Assembly: GCA_963844235.1 (NCBI GenBank)
Contig: CAWJNF010000008.1
Location: 434,001 to 498,000, forward strand
DNA length: 64,000 nt
Source: CAWJNF01 sp963844235
GTDB taxonomy: Bacteria; Actinomycetota; Thermoleophilia; Gaiellales; Gaiellaceae
Direction of reading: 5' to 3'
Shown: piece after piece, positions 36,623-45,862 of the stretch
Layout: every line of letters starts with the position of its first letter
Numbering within the stretch: position 1 is the stretch's first letter
Translations under genes and position numbers: made by a program
The notes under the pieces: model-generated
Databases searched by the model: none
Seen by the model: only the letters and a program-made list of their open reading frames with translations
Told to the model about the DNA's origin: nothing

Positions 36623-38011
36623 GTGGGCAGCCTGGTGCTGGTGAACGCGCGCCTCGTCTATGCGGACGGACAGGTCGTCCACGGCGGTCTGGTCGCTCGC
36701 GACGGCGTCATCAGCGAGGTCTTCTCCGGCGACCCGCCGGCCGTCCTGGACGGGGCGGATGTGATCGACGCGGGCGGCAGGCACGTGCTCCCGGGGCTCG
36801 TGGACCCTCACGTGCAGCTCTATCCACAGCCCGACTTCGCTCACTACGCGACCGAGACCGGCTCGGCTGCGCTCGGCGGCGTCACGACGATCGTGAAGAT
36901 GCACCGCGACCTCGCTGGGTATCCGGAGGGGGAGCTCCAGGCCGAGCTCGACGGCGCCGAGTCGCGGGCGCACGTCGACTTTGCGTTCCACCTCGCGGTG
37001 ATGACCGACGCCCAGATCGCGGAGATCCCCGCCTACGCGGAGGCGTTCGGCCTCACGTCCTTCAAGCTCTTCACGGCGTACAAGGGCGAGGAGGGCATGA
37101 GGATCGGGATCCAGGGTGTCGACGACGGCCAGCTGCTGGACGCCTTCGTCGCGATCGCCGCGGTCGGCGGCCTCGCCCTCGTCCACTGCGAAAACCAGGA
37201 CATCGCCGCCCGGATGCTCGCGCGCGTGCTCGCCGACGGGAGAGACGGCCTGCGGGCCTTCGCCGACAGCCGCCCGTGGATCGTCGAGGCCGAGGCGATC
37301 GCCCGCGCCGCCGGGCTGGCCGATGCGGCCGGCTGCCCGCTCTACGTCGTCCACGTCACGAGCAGGCAGGGTCTTGCTGAGCTCGTGCGCCGCCGCGCCG
37401 CCGGGCAGCGCGTCTTCATCGAGACGGAGCCGCACTACCTGACGGAGACCGCGGACTCGCCGGCCGGGAACCTCGCCAAGGTGCTGCCGCCGATCCGTGA
37501 TCTCGCCGATGCCGATGCGCTCTGGCACGGCGTCGCGGTGGGCGAGGTCGACACAATCGGCTCCGACCACGTCGCGGCGTCACGGTCACGGAAGCAGGGC
37601 TCGATCTGGGACGCCCAGCTCGCCTTCCCGGGAATCGCGACCATCCTGCCGGTGCTGCTATCTGAGGGAGTCCATCGCCGCGGTCTCTCCCTCGCCCGGC
37701 TCGTCGCGATCACGAGCACGAATCCCGCCCGGATCCTCGGCCTACCCGGCAAGGGCGCCCTGCTCCCCGGGATGGACGCGGACTTCGTCGTCGTCGACCT
37801 CGAGCTCGAGCGCGTCGTCGATGCAGCCATGCTCGGCTCGGTCTCGGACTTCTCGATCTGGGAAGGTCGAACGTTTCGCGGCTGGCCGACGCTTACCGTC
37901 TGCCGCGGCGTCGTGGTGATGCGTGACGGCATCGTGACCGGATCAGAGGGCCACGGACGCTACCTGCGCCGCGTGCCGCGATTCGTGCCCGAGCCGGCGG
38001 GCAGCCGGTGA
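36623..38011 (+). CDS. Dihydropyrimidinase/hydantoinase-like amidohydrolase
   Basis: A 462-residue cyclic amidohydrolase. The carboxylated lysine (TSFKLFTAYKG), the histidines in LALVHCENQD and LYVVHVTS and the late Asp in TIGSDHVAAS are present. In the first metal motif, which is usually DPHVH, the second His is Gln65 (LPGLVDPHVQLYP). Active members hydrolyse dihydropyrimidines, hydantoins or allantoin; the altered site makes metal content and activity uncertain. TAGGCT is 7 nt before the GTG start. The next gene overlaps by GTGA. Longer upstream frames are discarded. Confidence 0.85.
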   Translation: MGSLVLVNARLVYADGQVVHGGLVARDGVISEVFSGDPPAVLDGADVIDAGGRHVLPGLVDPHVQLYPQPDFAHYATETGSAALGGVTTIVKMHRDLAGYPEGELQAELDGAESRAHVDFAFHLAVMTDAQIAEIPAYAEAFGLTSFKLFTAYKGEEGMRIGIQGVDDGQLLDAFVAIAAVGGLALVHCENQDIAARMLARVLADGRDGLRAFADSRPWIVEAEAIARAAGLADAAGCPLYVVHVTSRQGLAELVRRRAAGQRVFIETEPHYLTETADSPAGNLAKVLPPIRDLADADALWHGVAVGEVDTIGSDHVAASRSRKQGSIWDAQLAFPGIATILPVLLSEGVHRRGLSLARLVAITSTNPARILGLPGKGALLPGMDADFVVVDLELERVVDAAMLGSVSDFSIWEGRTFRGWPTLTVCRGVVVMRDGIVTGSEGHGRYLRRVPRFVPEPAGSR

Positions 38012-38919
38012 CGGCGCCGCCGAGCTCCCCGGGCGCAGCGTTGCGCGCGATCCTCGCGCAACCCGGGTGCGCCATGGCTGTCGGCGCGTACGATCCGGCC
38101 GTCGCGCGCCTCGTGGAGGAGGCGGGTTTCCCGCTGTGCTACGTGAGCGGGTCGGCGTCGTCCACCGCGGTCGCCGGCTTCCCGGACGTCGGCCTGCTGT
38201 CGTTCTCCGAACTGCTCGCGAACGCCCACCACATCGTCAACGCCGTCGAGCTGCCGGTGCTCTGCGACATCGACACGGGCTTCGGCAACCCGACCAACGT
38301 CGCGCGCACGGTCCGCGAGTTCGAGGCGATCGGCGCGGCCGGTGTCCATATCGAGGACCAGACCTTTCCGAAGCGCTGCGGCCAGACGGTAGGCGCCTCC
38401 TGCATTCCCGTGGACGAGATGTGCGCGAAGATCGTTGCGGCGAAGGAGGCACAGCGAGGGGACGACTTCGTCGTCGTCGTACGCTCCGACGCCCGCCAGT
38501 GCGAGGGACTCGAGCCTCTCGTCGAGCGGTGCCGCGCCTACCGGGCGGCCGGCGCGGACGCGATCTTCCCGGAGGCCCTCCTCACGGCCGAGGAGTTCGT
38601 CCGGGTCCGGGATGCTCTCGACGGGCCGCTCGTCATCGACGTGCCCGAATGGGGGCGTAGCCCCACCGTGACGATCGACGAGCTGGAGGGCTTCGGATTC
38701 GACCTCGGCATCTTCGCCGTGTCGGCGATGCGCGTCGCTCTCGGCGCCGTGCGCCGGTTCCTTGCCGACCTCGGGGACGCGCGCACGCAACAGCCGTGGA
38801 TCGAGCGGATGATGACCCGAGCGGAGCTCGACGCGCTGATCGGGCTCACGGCGATCCGCGAGCGCGAGGACCAGCTCGCGCGCGCCGGCGCGGAGATCGC
38901 GGCCCGGGCCCGTGACTGA
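38008..38919 (+). CDS. Isocitrate lyase/PEP mutase superfamily protein
   Basis: A 303-residue TIM-barrel enzyme like 2-methylisocitrate lyase (PrpB) or oxaloacetate hydrolases. Motifs: YVSGSASSTAVAGFPDVG, metal-binding LPVLCDIDTGFGNPTNVA, VHIEDQTFPKRCGQ with the catalytic-loop Cys, and VVRSDARQCEG. It would cleave a C-C or C-P bond in a 2-hydroxy or 2-oxo acid; the substrate is unknown. Translation is coupled to the amidohydrolase (GTGA) and to the next gene by an 8-nt overlap, so the three act in one pathway. Confidence 0.88.
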   Translation: MTAPPSSPGAALRAILAQPGCAMAVGAYDPAVARLVEEAGFPLCYVSGSASSTAVAGFPDVGLLSFSELLANAHHIVNAVELPVLCDIDTGFGNPTNVARTVREFEAIGAAGVHIEDQTFPKRCGQTVGASCIPVDEMCAKIVAAKEAQRGDDFVVVVRSDARQCEGLEPLVERCRAYRAAGADAIFPEALLTAEEFVRVRDALDGPLVIDVPEWGRSPTVTIDELEGFGFDLGIFAVSAMRVALGAVRRFLADLGDARTQQPWIERMMTRAELDALIGLTAIREREDQLARAGAEIAARARD

Positions 38920-39865
38920 GCGACCACGGTTCGCCGATCTCCCTGTCCGCCCCGGCGCCCCGCGCGGGTCGACCTGGGGCCTCTGGGGCGACGACGACGA
39001 GATCGGCACCCTGAACCTGATCGGGCGCGAGCAGGTACGAGCCGCAGCCGCGCTCGTGCGCCGCGGCTCGGTGTTCTCGCTCAACTGGGACTTGACGCAG
39101 CCGGCACCCCCGTTCTTCGGCCGGGCAACGCTGCGCCATACGATCCTCGCCAAGTACGAGGGCGTCGCGGTCGACGACTTCGTGGACGGCTTCTGGCCGC
39201 AGGCGTCCAGCCAGTGGGACGGCCTGCGCCACTTCGCCGACGCCGAGCACGGCTTCTACAACGGCGCGTCGCTCGAGGACGTGACCGCCCCGGGGCCGGG
39301 GCGGCTCGGCATGGAGCATTGGGCGAGGCGGGGGATCGCTGCGCGCGGCGTCCTGCTCGACGTGGCTCGCGTTCTCGAGCGGGACGGGGTCGGCTTTGAC
39401 CCCTTCGACTTCCACCCGGTCGGGCCGTCGCTGCTTGCCCGCGCGGCCGCCGAGCAGGACGTGGAACTCCGGACCGGCGACGTCCTCGTCATCCGCACGG
39501 GCTGGATCGAGGCGTACGAACGGCTCAGCGGCGAGGCTCGCATCGCGCTGGCCGAGGAAGGGCGGCCGGGCAGCCCCGGCCTGTACGGCGATGACGTGCC
39601 GGCGTTCCTCTGGGACGCGGGCATGGCCGCCGTCGCCGCGGACAACCCGGCGTTGGAGGCCGGCCGTCGCGGAACCGGCTCCGATCTCGCGCTGCACAAG
39701 GCGCTGCTGGCGAGGCTGGGCATGCCGCTCGGCGAGCTGTGGGACGTCCAGCAGCTCGCCCGCGACTGTGCGCAGGACGGCGTCTACGAGTTCCTGCTCA
39801 CCTCGGCGCCGCTGGTGATCCCCGGCGGCGCGGGAAGCCCGCCGAACGTCCTCGCGCTGAAGTAG
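38912..39865 (+). CDS. Cyclase family protein (kynurenine formamidase-like)
   Basis: A 317-residue member of the cyclase family (PF04199 type). The family metal/substrate motif appears as SSQWDGLRHFADAEHGFYNG, and further conserved segments are GIAARGVLLDVARVLE, LRTGDVLVIRTGW and GSPGLYGDDVPAFLWDAGMA. Members hydrolyse amides or lactones, including N-formylkynurenine. It starts at a GTG within the end of the preceding gene. With its neighbours it probably degrades a cyclic amide to a keto acid; this is inference. Confidence 0.85.
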   Translation: MTERPRFADLPVRPGAPRGSTWGLWGDDDEIGTLNLIGREQVRAAAALVRRGSVFSLNWDLTQPAPPFFGRATLRHTILAKYEGVAVDDFVDGFWPQASSQWDGLRHFADAEHGFYNGASLEDVTAPGPGRLGMEHWARRGIAARGVLLDVARVLERDGVGFDPFDFHPVGPSLLARAAAEQDVELRTGDVLVIRTGWIEAYERLSGEARIALAEEGRPGSPGLYGDDVPAFLWDAGMAAVAADNPALEAGRRGTGSDLALHKALLARLGMPLGELWDVQQLARDCAQDGVYEFLLTSAPLVIPGGAGSPPNVLALK

Positions 39866-39874
39866 AGGCGACGC

Positions 39875-41575
39875 TCAGACGATCGCCCGCTCGAGCCGCT
39901 CCCGGTAGCCGTCGAGGTCGACCTCCACCCGCGCCGCGCCGCTGCGCATCGCCGCCTCCGCCACGGCGGGCGCGACCCGTGTGAGGAGCCGCCGGTCGAA
40001 CGGCTTCGGGATGACGGCGTCGCGCCCGAAATCGGCCTGCCCGCGCGCGAGGTCGGCGATCGCTCGCGTCGCGGCGAGCTTCATGTCCTCGTCGATCGCC
40101 CGGGCGCGCGCATCGAGCGCGCCGCGGAAGATGTGCGGGAACGCGATGACGTTGTTCACCTGGTTCGGGTAGTCGCTGCGACCCGTGGCGACGATCACGT
40201 CGTCCCGGGTGGAGCGGGCCAGGCGGTAGTCGATCTCCGGCACCGGGTTCGCGAGCGCGAACACGACCGGGTCGCGCGCCATCGAGCGGAGCATGTCGGG
40301 CGTGAGCACGTTCGGCGCCGAGACGCCGACGAACACGTCCGCGCCTGCCGCGGCATCCGCGAGCGTCCGCATGTCCGTGTCGGCGGCCAGCTCGTCGAGG
40401 TAGTTGCCGTCGCCGCGGCCGCGATAGACGACCCCGTTCACGTCGGTCAGAATCAGTAGCTCGGGACGGACGCCGAGCCGCAGGAAGTACTTCGCGCAGG
40501 CGAATCCGGCAGCGCCGGCGCCGGAGAAGACGACGCGGCTCTCCTCGATCGCCTTGCCGACGAGCTCGAGCGCGTTCAGGAGCCCGGCCCCGGCGATGAT
40601 CGCCGTCCCGTGCTGGTCGTCGTGGAACACCGGAATGTCGCAGCGGCGCTTGCACTCGGCCTCGATGAAGAAGCACTCGGGCGCGCGGATGTCCTCGAGG
40701 TTGATGCCGCCGAACGTGGGGGCGATGGAACAGACGATGTCGACGAATCGCTCCGGGTCCCGCTCGTCGACCTCGACGTCGAACGCATCGATGTCGGCGA
40801 AGCGCTTGAAGAGCACGGCCTTGCCCTCCATGACCGGCTTCGACGCGAGCGCGCCGATGTCGCCGAGGCCGAGCACCGCGGTGCCGTTGGTCACGACGCC
40901 CACGAGGTGGCCGCGGCCCGTGTACTCGTAGGCCAGCTCCGGCGCGTCGTGAATGGCGAGGCAGGGCTCGGCGACGCCGGGGGAGTACGCGACCGACAGG
41001 TCGGCGGCGGTCCCGACCGCCTTCGACGACACGACCGAGAGCTTGCCCGGCTTGCCGAGCGCGTGGTAGCGCAGCGCCCAATCGGCCAGGAGGCGCTTGC
41101 GCACGACGGCGAACTCCTCGGCGGCACCGGCGGAGTCGCGGCTCGTAGCTTGAGCTACAAGCTCGCCTGTCCACCGGGCGAGCTCGGCATCGAGCTCCTG
41201 CAGCCGCCCGACCATGAGCTGCCCCAGCGCCTGCATGACCTCGACAGCGGCCGGCTCGCCGCGCAGCACCAGGCCGACCAGCTCCTCGGTGGGCACGAAG
41301 AGGAGCCGGCTCGGCTCGAGGGCCCGCGCCTCGGCGGTGCGCACGTTCTCGCCGAATACCGCCATCTCGCCGAGCACGGCGCCCTCGCCGAGCTCCGCGA
41401 TCGGACGCCCGCCCTTCAGCACCTCGACGCATCCCGACTCGACGACGTAGAAGCCCTCGCCGACCGAGCCCTCCTCGACGACGCGCTCGCCGGCCGCGAA
41501 CGAGACCTCCCGGCCGAGGCCGGCCACGACGGCGCGCTCGGCCGCGCTGAGGTGGACAGCAGGGCTCGAGCTCAC
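39875..41575 (-). CDS. Malic enzyme fused to an N-terminal cyclic-nucleotide-binding domain
   Basis: A 566-residue fusion. Residues 10-120 form a CRP-type cNMP-binding domain with the phosphate-binding cassette VLGEMAVFGENVRTAEARA, where Glu70 and Arg79 match the ribose- and phosphate-contacting residues of CRP. Residues 130-155 are a linker containing repeat B. The rest is a full malic enzyme: SVAYSPGVAEPCLAIH (catalytic Tyr), NGTAVLGLGDIGALASKPVM (Lys region), PVFHDDQHGTA and an NAD(P) domain VVFSGAGAAGFACAKYF. It decarboxylates malate to pyruvate. cAMP control is inferred. The GTG start is 19 nt after the LLM gene, so the two form an operon. Confidence 0.92.
   Translation of the reverse strand: MSSSPAVHLSAAERAVVAGLGREVSFAAGERVVEEGSVGEGFYVVESGCVEVLKGGRPIAELGEGAVLGEMAVFGENVRTAEARALEPSRLLFVPTEELVGLVLRGEPAAVEVMQALGQLMVGRLQELDAELARWTGELVAQATSRDSAGAAEEFAVVRKRLLADWALRYHALGKPGKLSVVSSKAVGTAADLSVAYSPGVAEPCLAIHDAPELAYEYTGRGHLVGVVTNGTAVLGLGDIGALASKPVMEGKAVLFKRFADIDAFDVEVDERDPERFVDIVCSIAPTFGGINLEDIRAPECFFIEAECKRRCDIPVFHDDQHGTAIIAGAGLLNALELVGKAIEESRVVFSGAGAAGFACAKYFLRLGVRPELLILTDVNGVVYRGRGDGNYLDELAADTDMRTLADAAAGADVFVGVSAPNVLTPDMLRSMARDPVVFALANPVPEIDYRLARSTRDDVIVATGRSDYPNQVNNVIAFPHIFRGALDARARAIDEDMKLAATRAIADLARGQADFGRDAVIPKPFDRRLLTRVAPAVAEAAMRSGAARVEVDLDGYRERLERAIV
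41141..41162 (+). repeat. Dispersed palindromic repeat B, copy 3, inside the malic enzyme linker
   Basis: GCTCGTAGCT, TG, then AGCTACAAGC: the same 22-nt palindrome as in the 25.9 kb intergenic copies, with one mismatch. On the coding (minus) strand it is read in frame as LVAQATS, in the linker between the cNMP domain and the malic enzyme. Confidence 0.7.
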
Positions 41576-41594
41576 GCGTCCCAGGCCTCTCAGG

Positions 41595-42587
41595 TCAGCG
41601 GAGCGAGTCGATCGCGAGGTCGACGGTGCCCTCGAGCGCGAGCAGCACGGGCACCTGCACGCCGGCGGCACGGTACTCGTCGATGCGCTCCTGGCATTCG
41701 GCAGGCGTCCCGGCGGCGCAGAGCAGGTCGACGACCGACCGCGGCAGCACCCGGAGCGCCTCCTCGACCCCGCCCTGCTCGAACGCCGAGCGAGTGGCTG
41801 CGACGAGCTCGGGGTCGAGACCCGTTTCCTTGGCGATGTTCGGGAACAGCGACAGATAGAGGCCGCAGAAGCGGTGCGCGATGTCCTTGCCGGTAGCGGA
41901 GTCGTGATGGACGGCGCTCACGATCCCCATCCCGACCTCGACCGCCCCGGCGTCTCGGCCGGAGCGCGCGGCGCCGGCCTCGAGCCAGCCGCGCGCCCGC
42001 TCGAGGTACGCCGTGGGCAGGCAGGCGTTGTAGAGGGCCCCGTCGGCGACCTCGCCCGCGAGCTCGACCGCGGGACGGCCGGTGACGCCGAGGACGAGCG
42101 GCATCTCGCCCTTCACGATCGAGGTGTCGGCGACGAGCAGGTCCTGGATCTGCGCGCCTTCCAGATGGACGAACTCGCCCTCGTAGACGACCTCCTCGCC
42201 GCGCAGCAGCGGCCGCACGACGTCGCAGTACTCCCGCAGGCGTGTCACCGGCTTCTTCCAGGCAACGCCCTGCGGTGCGAGGACCAGCGGGGAGCCGGCC
42301 CCGAGGCCCATGATCACCCGGCCGGGCGCGATCTCCTCGAGCGCCGCGAAGGAGATCGCGACGACCACGGCTCCACGCGTGTAGACGTTCACGATGCCCG
42401 TCCCGACCTTCACGCGGCTCGTCGCCTGTGCGATCGCCGCCAGCGGGACGAAGCCGTCGCGCGTCATCCTCGTCTCCGCGACCCAGACGGACTCGAAGCC
42501 GCGCTCCTCGGCGCGGCGGGCGAGCGCGACCATCTCCGGCACACGGGGCGCGCCGGCGAAGAGGAGCCCTAGGCGGCGCTGGTCCAC
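41595..42587 (-). CDS. LLM-class flavin-dependent (probably F420) oxidoreductase
   Basis: A 330-residue luciferase-like TIM-barrel oxidoreductase: LGLLFAGAPRVPEMVALARR, VWVAETRMTRDGFVPLAAIA, KVGTGIVNVYTRGAVVVA and VIMGLGAGSPLVLAPQG. The sequence resembles F420-dependent members such as methylene-tetrahydromethanopterin reductase-like proteins, but the substrate cannot be told. The GTG at 42587 was chosen because TACTCT lies exactly 6 nt upstream on this strand; the longer upstream frame is not family-like. It is the first gene of a unit with the malic enzyme and diverges from the next gene. Confidence 0.85.
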   Translation of the reverse strand: MDQRRLGLLFAGAPRVPEMVALARRAEERGFESVWVAETRMTRDGFVPLAAIAQATSRVKVGTGIVNVYTRGAVVVAISFAALEEIAPGRVIMGLGAGSPLVLAPQGVAWKKPVTRLREYCDVVRPLLRGEEVVYEGEFVHLEGAQIQDLLVADTSIVKGEMPLVLGVTGRPAVELAGEVADGALYNACLPTAYLERARGWLEAGAARSGRDAGAVEVGMGIVSAVHHDSATGKDIAHRFCGLYLSLFPNIAKETGLDPELVAATRSAFEQGGVEEALRVLPRSVVDLLCAAGTPAECQERIDEYRAAGVQVPVLLALEGTVDLAIDSLR

Positions 42588-42650
42588 GCAGAGAGAGTAA
42601 CGGGCCGAAGCCAGGGAAGGCCGTGCTGCCGCCCGTACCATTTCGAGGGC

Positions 42651-45242
42651 ATGGAGGTCATCGCCGGTCATCCGAACACCGACTTCGACGCGTTCGCGTC
42701 GATGCTGGCATGCCGCCGGCTCTATCCCCACGCGGTTGTCGTCCTGACGGGCTCGTTGAACCGCAACGTGCGGGAGTTCGCGCGGCTGCATGCGGACGAG
42801 CTCGACCTCGTCGACGCGGCCCGGATCGATCCGGCGCGGGTCACGCGGCTCGTGCTCGTCGAGCTGCGCGACCCGGCTAAGCTCGGCGAGCTAGCGAGCG
42901 CCCTGCGACCCGGCGTCGAGGTCGCGCTCTTCGACCACCACAGCGAGCCTCTCCCCGAGTGGCTGCCGCCCGAGACGGCCGTGGTCTCGGGAGACGGTGC
43001 GCTCACGACGACGCTCTGCGGCATCCTGGCCGAGCGCGAGATCGCCGTGTCTGCGCTCGAGGCGACCGCGTTCGCCCTCGGGATCCACGAGGACACCGGC
43101 TCGCTGACCTACGCGAGCGCGACCCTCCGTGACGCCGAGGCGCTCACCTGGTGCCTCCGGCACGGGGCGCGCCAGGACATGGTCGCCCGCTACCTGCATC
43201 AGCCGCTGGTGGAGGACGAGCGGGGGCTACTCGACGCGCTGCTCGCCGCACTCGAGCCGCAGAGCGTCGCCGGGCACGACGTCCTTGTCGGCGCACTTGC
43301 CTGGCCGCGCTACGTCGACGGCGTCTCCAACCTCGCCCACAAGCTCGTCGACCTCACCGACGCCCGGGGTCTCGTCTGCCTCGTCGAGATGGACGGCCGA
43401 GTGGTGGCTGTATTTCGCAGCCGCCTGCCCGAGCTCGACGCCTCGGTGCTCGCTGCCGCGCTCGGCGGCGGCGGACACGCGCAGGCTGCGTCCGCCTCCT
43501 TCCACGGGACGCTGGCCGACGCCCGCGCCCGGGTCCTCGCGGCGCTTCCCGGCGCCGTTCGCGAGGCTCCGCGGGCGGTCGACGTCATGTCACGGCCGGC
43601 TCGCTTCGTCGCGCTCGACGACACGGTCGCGCACGCGATGGCGCTCTGCCAGCGATATCGCCAGAGCGGCATCCAGGTCGGCGGGCGCCGCCGGCTCGTC
43701 GGGATCGTGACGCGCGAGGATCTCGACAAGGCCATCGGCCACGGGCTCTCGAACGCCCCGGTGAAGGCGATCATGTCCTCGGACGTGGTCACATGCTCCG
43801 ACGACACGCCGCTCGGCGAGCTGCGCCGCCTCGTCGCCGCGTCCCAGGCGGGCCGTGTGCCGGTCATCCGCGACGGCGAGGTAATCGGCGTCGTCACCCG
43901 CGGAGATGTCTTGCGCGGCCTCGGCGAGCCCGAGCCGGAGGCGGACGAGAAGGGGCGTGACCTCGGCGCCATGCTGATGGCCCTACCCGGCCTCGAGCCC
44001 GTCTTCGAGGCCATCCAGGCCGTCAGCGGGGGCTTCGACGGCGTCTACCTCGTCGGCGGCACGGTGAGGGACATCCTGCTGGGTGAGGAGCACTTCGACC
44101 TCGACATCGCCGTGGAGGGCGACGGGATCGCGTTCGGACGCGCGCTCGCCGGGACGCTAGGCGGGCGGGTGACGCCCCACGAGAAGTTCGGCACGGCGAT
44201 CGTGCGCTGGGCGGCTGGTCGTGTCGACGTCGCCACGGCACGCACCGAGTTCTACGATGAGCCCGCGGCGCTGCCCACCGTGGAGCACGCGACCATCCGC
44301 CAGGACCTGTTCCGTCGCGACTTCACCGTCAACGCCATGGCCGTCTCGCTGAGGGGCGGCGACTTCGGACGCCTCGCCGACTTCTTCGGCGGCTTGGCCG
44401 ACCTCGAGCAGCGAGTCCTGCGCGTCCTCCACAACCTCTCGTTCATCGACGATCCGACGCGGATCTTCCGGGCCATCCGCTACGAGAACCGCTACGGCTT
44501 CCGGATGGACGGGCACACGGTCGCGCTCGCGCGCGCCTGCGTGGAGATGGGCCTCGTCGGCGAGCTCTCCTCGGCGCGGCTGCGGGACGAGCTCGTGGCG
44601 CTGCTCTCGGAGCAGTCCGTCGCAGACTCGATTCGCCGACTCGGAGAGCTCGGTCTCGCGGAGGCGGTGCACCCACATCTGGCCGTCGACGCGGAGACCG
44701 CGAAGCTGCTCGAGCGCGCCGACAGCCTCCGCGAGCGTTACGCGCCGGACGAGCCGGCGTGGCGCCTGCGGCTGGCCGTGCTCGCGCGCCGGCTCCCGCC
44801 GGACGAGCTCTATGACTGGTTTTCCCGGCTTCGGCTCCGCCGTGCCGACGCCGACCTCGTGGCCGACGCGGTGACGGTCGCCCCGAGGCTTCCGGACCTC
44901 CTCGCAGGCGTCGGGCGACCTTCGGAGGCGCGGCGGCTGCTCGAGCGGCACGACCCGCTGGGGGTGCTGCTCGCGCTGGCCCTCGGCCGGGACGGCGCCG
45001 ATTCCGACTGGCCGCATCGCTACCTGGACGAGCTCCGGGGCGTGCGGCTCGAGATCACCGGTGCCGATCTCGACCGGCTCGGTCTCCACGAGTCGCCGCG
45101 GGTCGGCGAGGTGCTCACGGAGCTCCTGCGCCGCAGGCTCGACGGCGAGCTCACCGGCGGCCGGGAAGCCGAGCTGGCCGCCGCGCGCGACCTGGTGGCC
45201 GTCGAGCACAGCCGCCAGGCGCCTGCTACCGGCTCCGCCTGA
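42651..45242 (+). CDS. DHH-CBS-tRNA nucleotidyltransferase/poly(A) polymerase fusion
   Basis: An 863-residue protein. Residues 1-310 are a DHH/DHHA1 phosphoesterase (AGHPNTDFDAFASML, VALFDHHSEPLP, GIHEDTGSLTYAS, GGGGHAQAASASF). Two CBS motifs follow (residues 315-430). Class II nucleotidyltransferase motifs start near 460 (VYLVGGTVRDILLGEEHFDLDI is split by GE; IRQDLFRRDFTVNAMA; DDPTRIFRAIRYENRYGF). Related fusions occur in several deep lineages and act in tRNA 3-prime-end A- or CCA-addition; the CBS pair suggests adenosine-nucleotide control. TACCAT is 9 nt before the ATG. It overlaps the next gene by TGATG. Confidence 0.9.
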   Translation: MEVIAGHPNTDFDAFASMLACRRLYPHAVVVLTGSLNRNVREFARLHADELDLVDAARIDPARVTRLVLVELRDPAKLGELASALRPGVEVALFDHHSEPLPEWLPPETAVVSGDGALTTTLCGILAEREIAVSALEATAFALGIHEDTGSLTYASATLRDAEALTWCLRHGARQDMVARYLHQPLVEDERGLLDALLAALEPQSVAGHDVLVGALAWPRYVDGVSNLAHKLVDLTDARGLVCLVEMDGRVVAVFRSRLPELDASVLAAALGGGGHAQAASASFHGTLADARARVLAALPGAVREAPRAVDVMSRPARFVALDDTVAHAMALCQRYRQSGIQVGGRRRLVGIVTREDLDKAIGHGLSNAPVKAIMSSDVVTCSDDTPLGELRRLVAASQAGRVPVIRDGEVIGVVTRGDVLRGLGEPEPEADEKGRDLGAMLMALPGLEPVFEAIQAVSGGFDGVYLVGGTVRDILLGEEHFDLDIAVEGDGIAFGRALAGTLGGRVTPHEKFGTAIVRWAAGRVDVATARTEFYDEPAALPTVEHATIRQDLFRRDFTVNAMAVSLRGGDFGRLADFFGGLADLEQRVLRVLHNLSFIDDPTRIFRAIRYENRYGFRMDGHTVALARACVEMGLVGELSSARLRDELVALLSEQSVADSIRRLGELGLAEAVHPHLAVDAETAKLLERADSLRERYAPDEPAWRLRLAVLARRLPPDELYDWFSRLRLRRADADLVADAVTVAPRLPDLLAGVGRPSEARRLLERHDPLGVLLALALGRDGADSDWPHRYLDELRGVRLEITGADLDRLGLHESPRVGEVLTELLRRRLDGELTGGREAELAAARDLVAVEHSRQAPATGSA

Positions 45243-45862
45243 TGGACATCCGCACATTTCTCCTGCTCGCCCCGTGCGTTCTCATGAGCCTGGCGCTGCA
45301 CGAGCTCGCTCACGCCTGGACGGCGTGGAAGCTCGGCGACCCGACCGCCAAGGAGCAGGGGCGCCTGACCTTGAATCCCCTCAAGCACCTCGACCCGCTC
45401 GGCACGGCGATGTTCGCCATCACCGCGCTCGCCACGAGCACGCCGTTCGGCTGGGCGAAACCGGTGCCTGTGCAGCCCCGCTTCTTCCGCCGTCCGAAGG
45501 AGGGAATGGCGCTGGTCGCCGCGGCCGGCCCGGCGACGAACTTCGCGCTCGCGCTGGCGGCGCTCGCCGTTCTCGTCCACACCGATCTCGAGGGCGAGGC
45601 GGAAGAGGTCACGTTCTACGCCTACCTCGTCAACGTCGTCCTCGGCATCTTCAACCTGCTCCCGATCCCGCCGCTCGACGGCTCCCGTATCGTCGGGATC
45701 TTCATGTCCGACGCCACCTACCGGCAGTGGGCCCGCCTCGACATGTACGGCATGGTCGTGGTGCTCGGGCTGTTCATCGTCTTCCGCGAGGAGTCGTCCG
45801 AGCTCCTGAGCGAGGCGTATGACGCGGTGACACGCGTCATGGAAACGATCGTCGGTGCCTGA
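45242..45862 (+). CDS. Site-2 protease-type M50 metallopeptidase
   Basis: A 206-residue membrane protein of the small rhomboid-unrelated S2P subgroup. The zinc motif HELAH lies in SLALHELAHAWTAWKLGD, and the second motif is NLLPIPPLDGSRI with the third zinc ligand Asp. There are four to five hydrophobic segments. It cleaves substrates within the membrane; targets are unknown. It is coupled at both ends (TGATG upstream, 8-nt overlap downstream with pgeF). Confidence 0.88.
   Translation: MDIRTFLLLAPCVLMSLALHELAHAWTAWKLGDPTAKEQGRLTLNPLKHLDPLGTAMFAITALATSTPFGWAKPVPVQPRFFRRPKEGMALVAAAGPATNFALALAALAVLVHTDLEGEAEEVTFYAYLVNVVLGIFNLLPIPPLDGSRIVGIFMSDATYRQWARLDMYGMVVVLGLFIVFREESSELLSEAYDAVTRVMETIVGA

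Noticed and set aside
38008..38919. True isocitrate lyase (glyoxylate shunt)
   Set aside because: At about 303 residues it is much shorter than AceA and is closer to the PrpB/PEP-mutase branch; no malate synthase is nearby.
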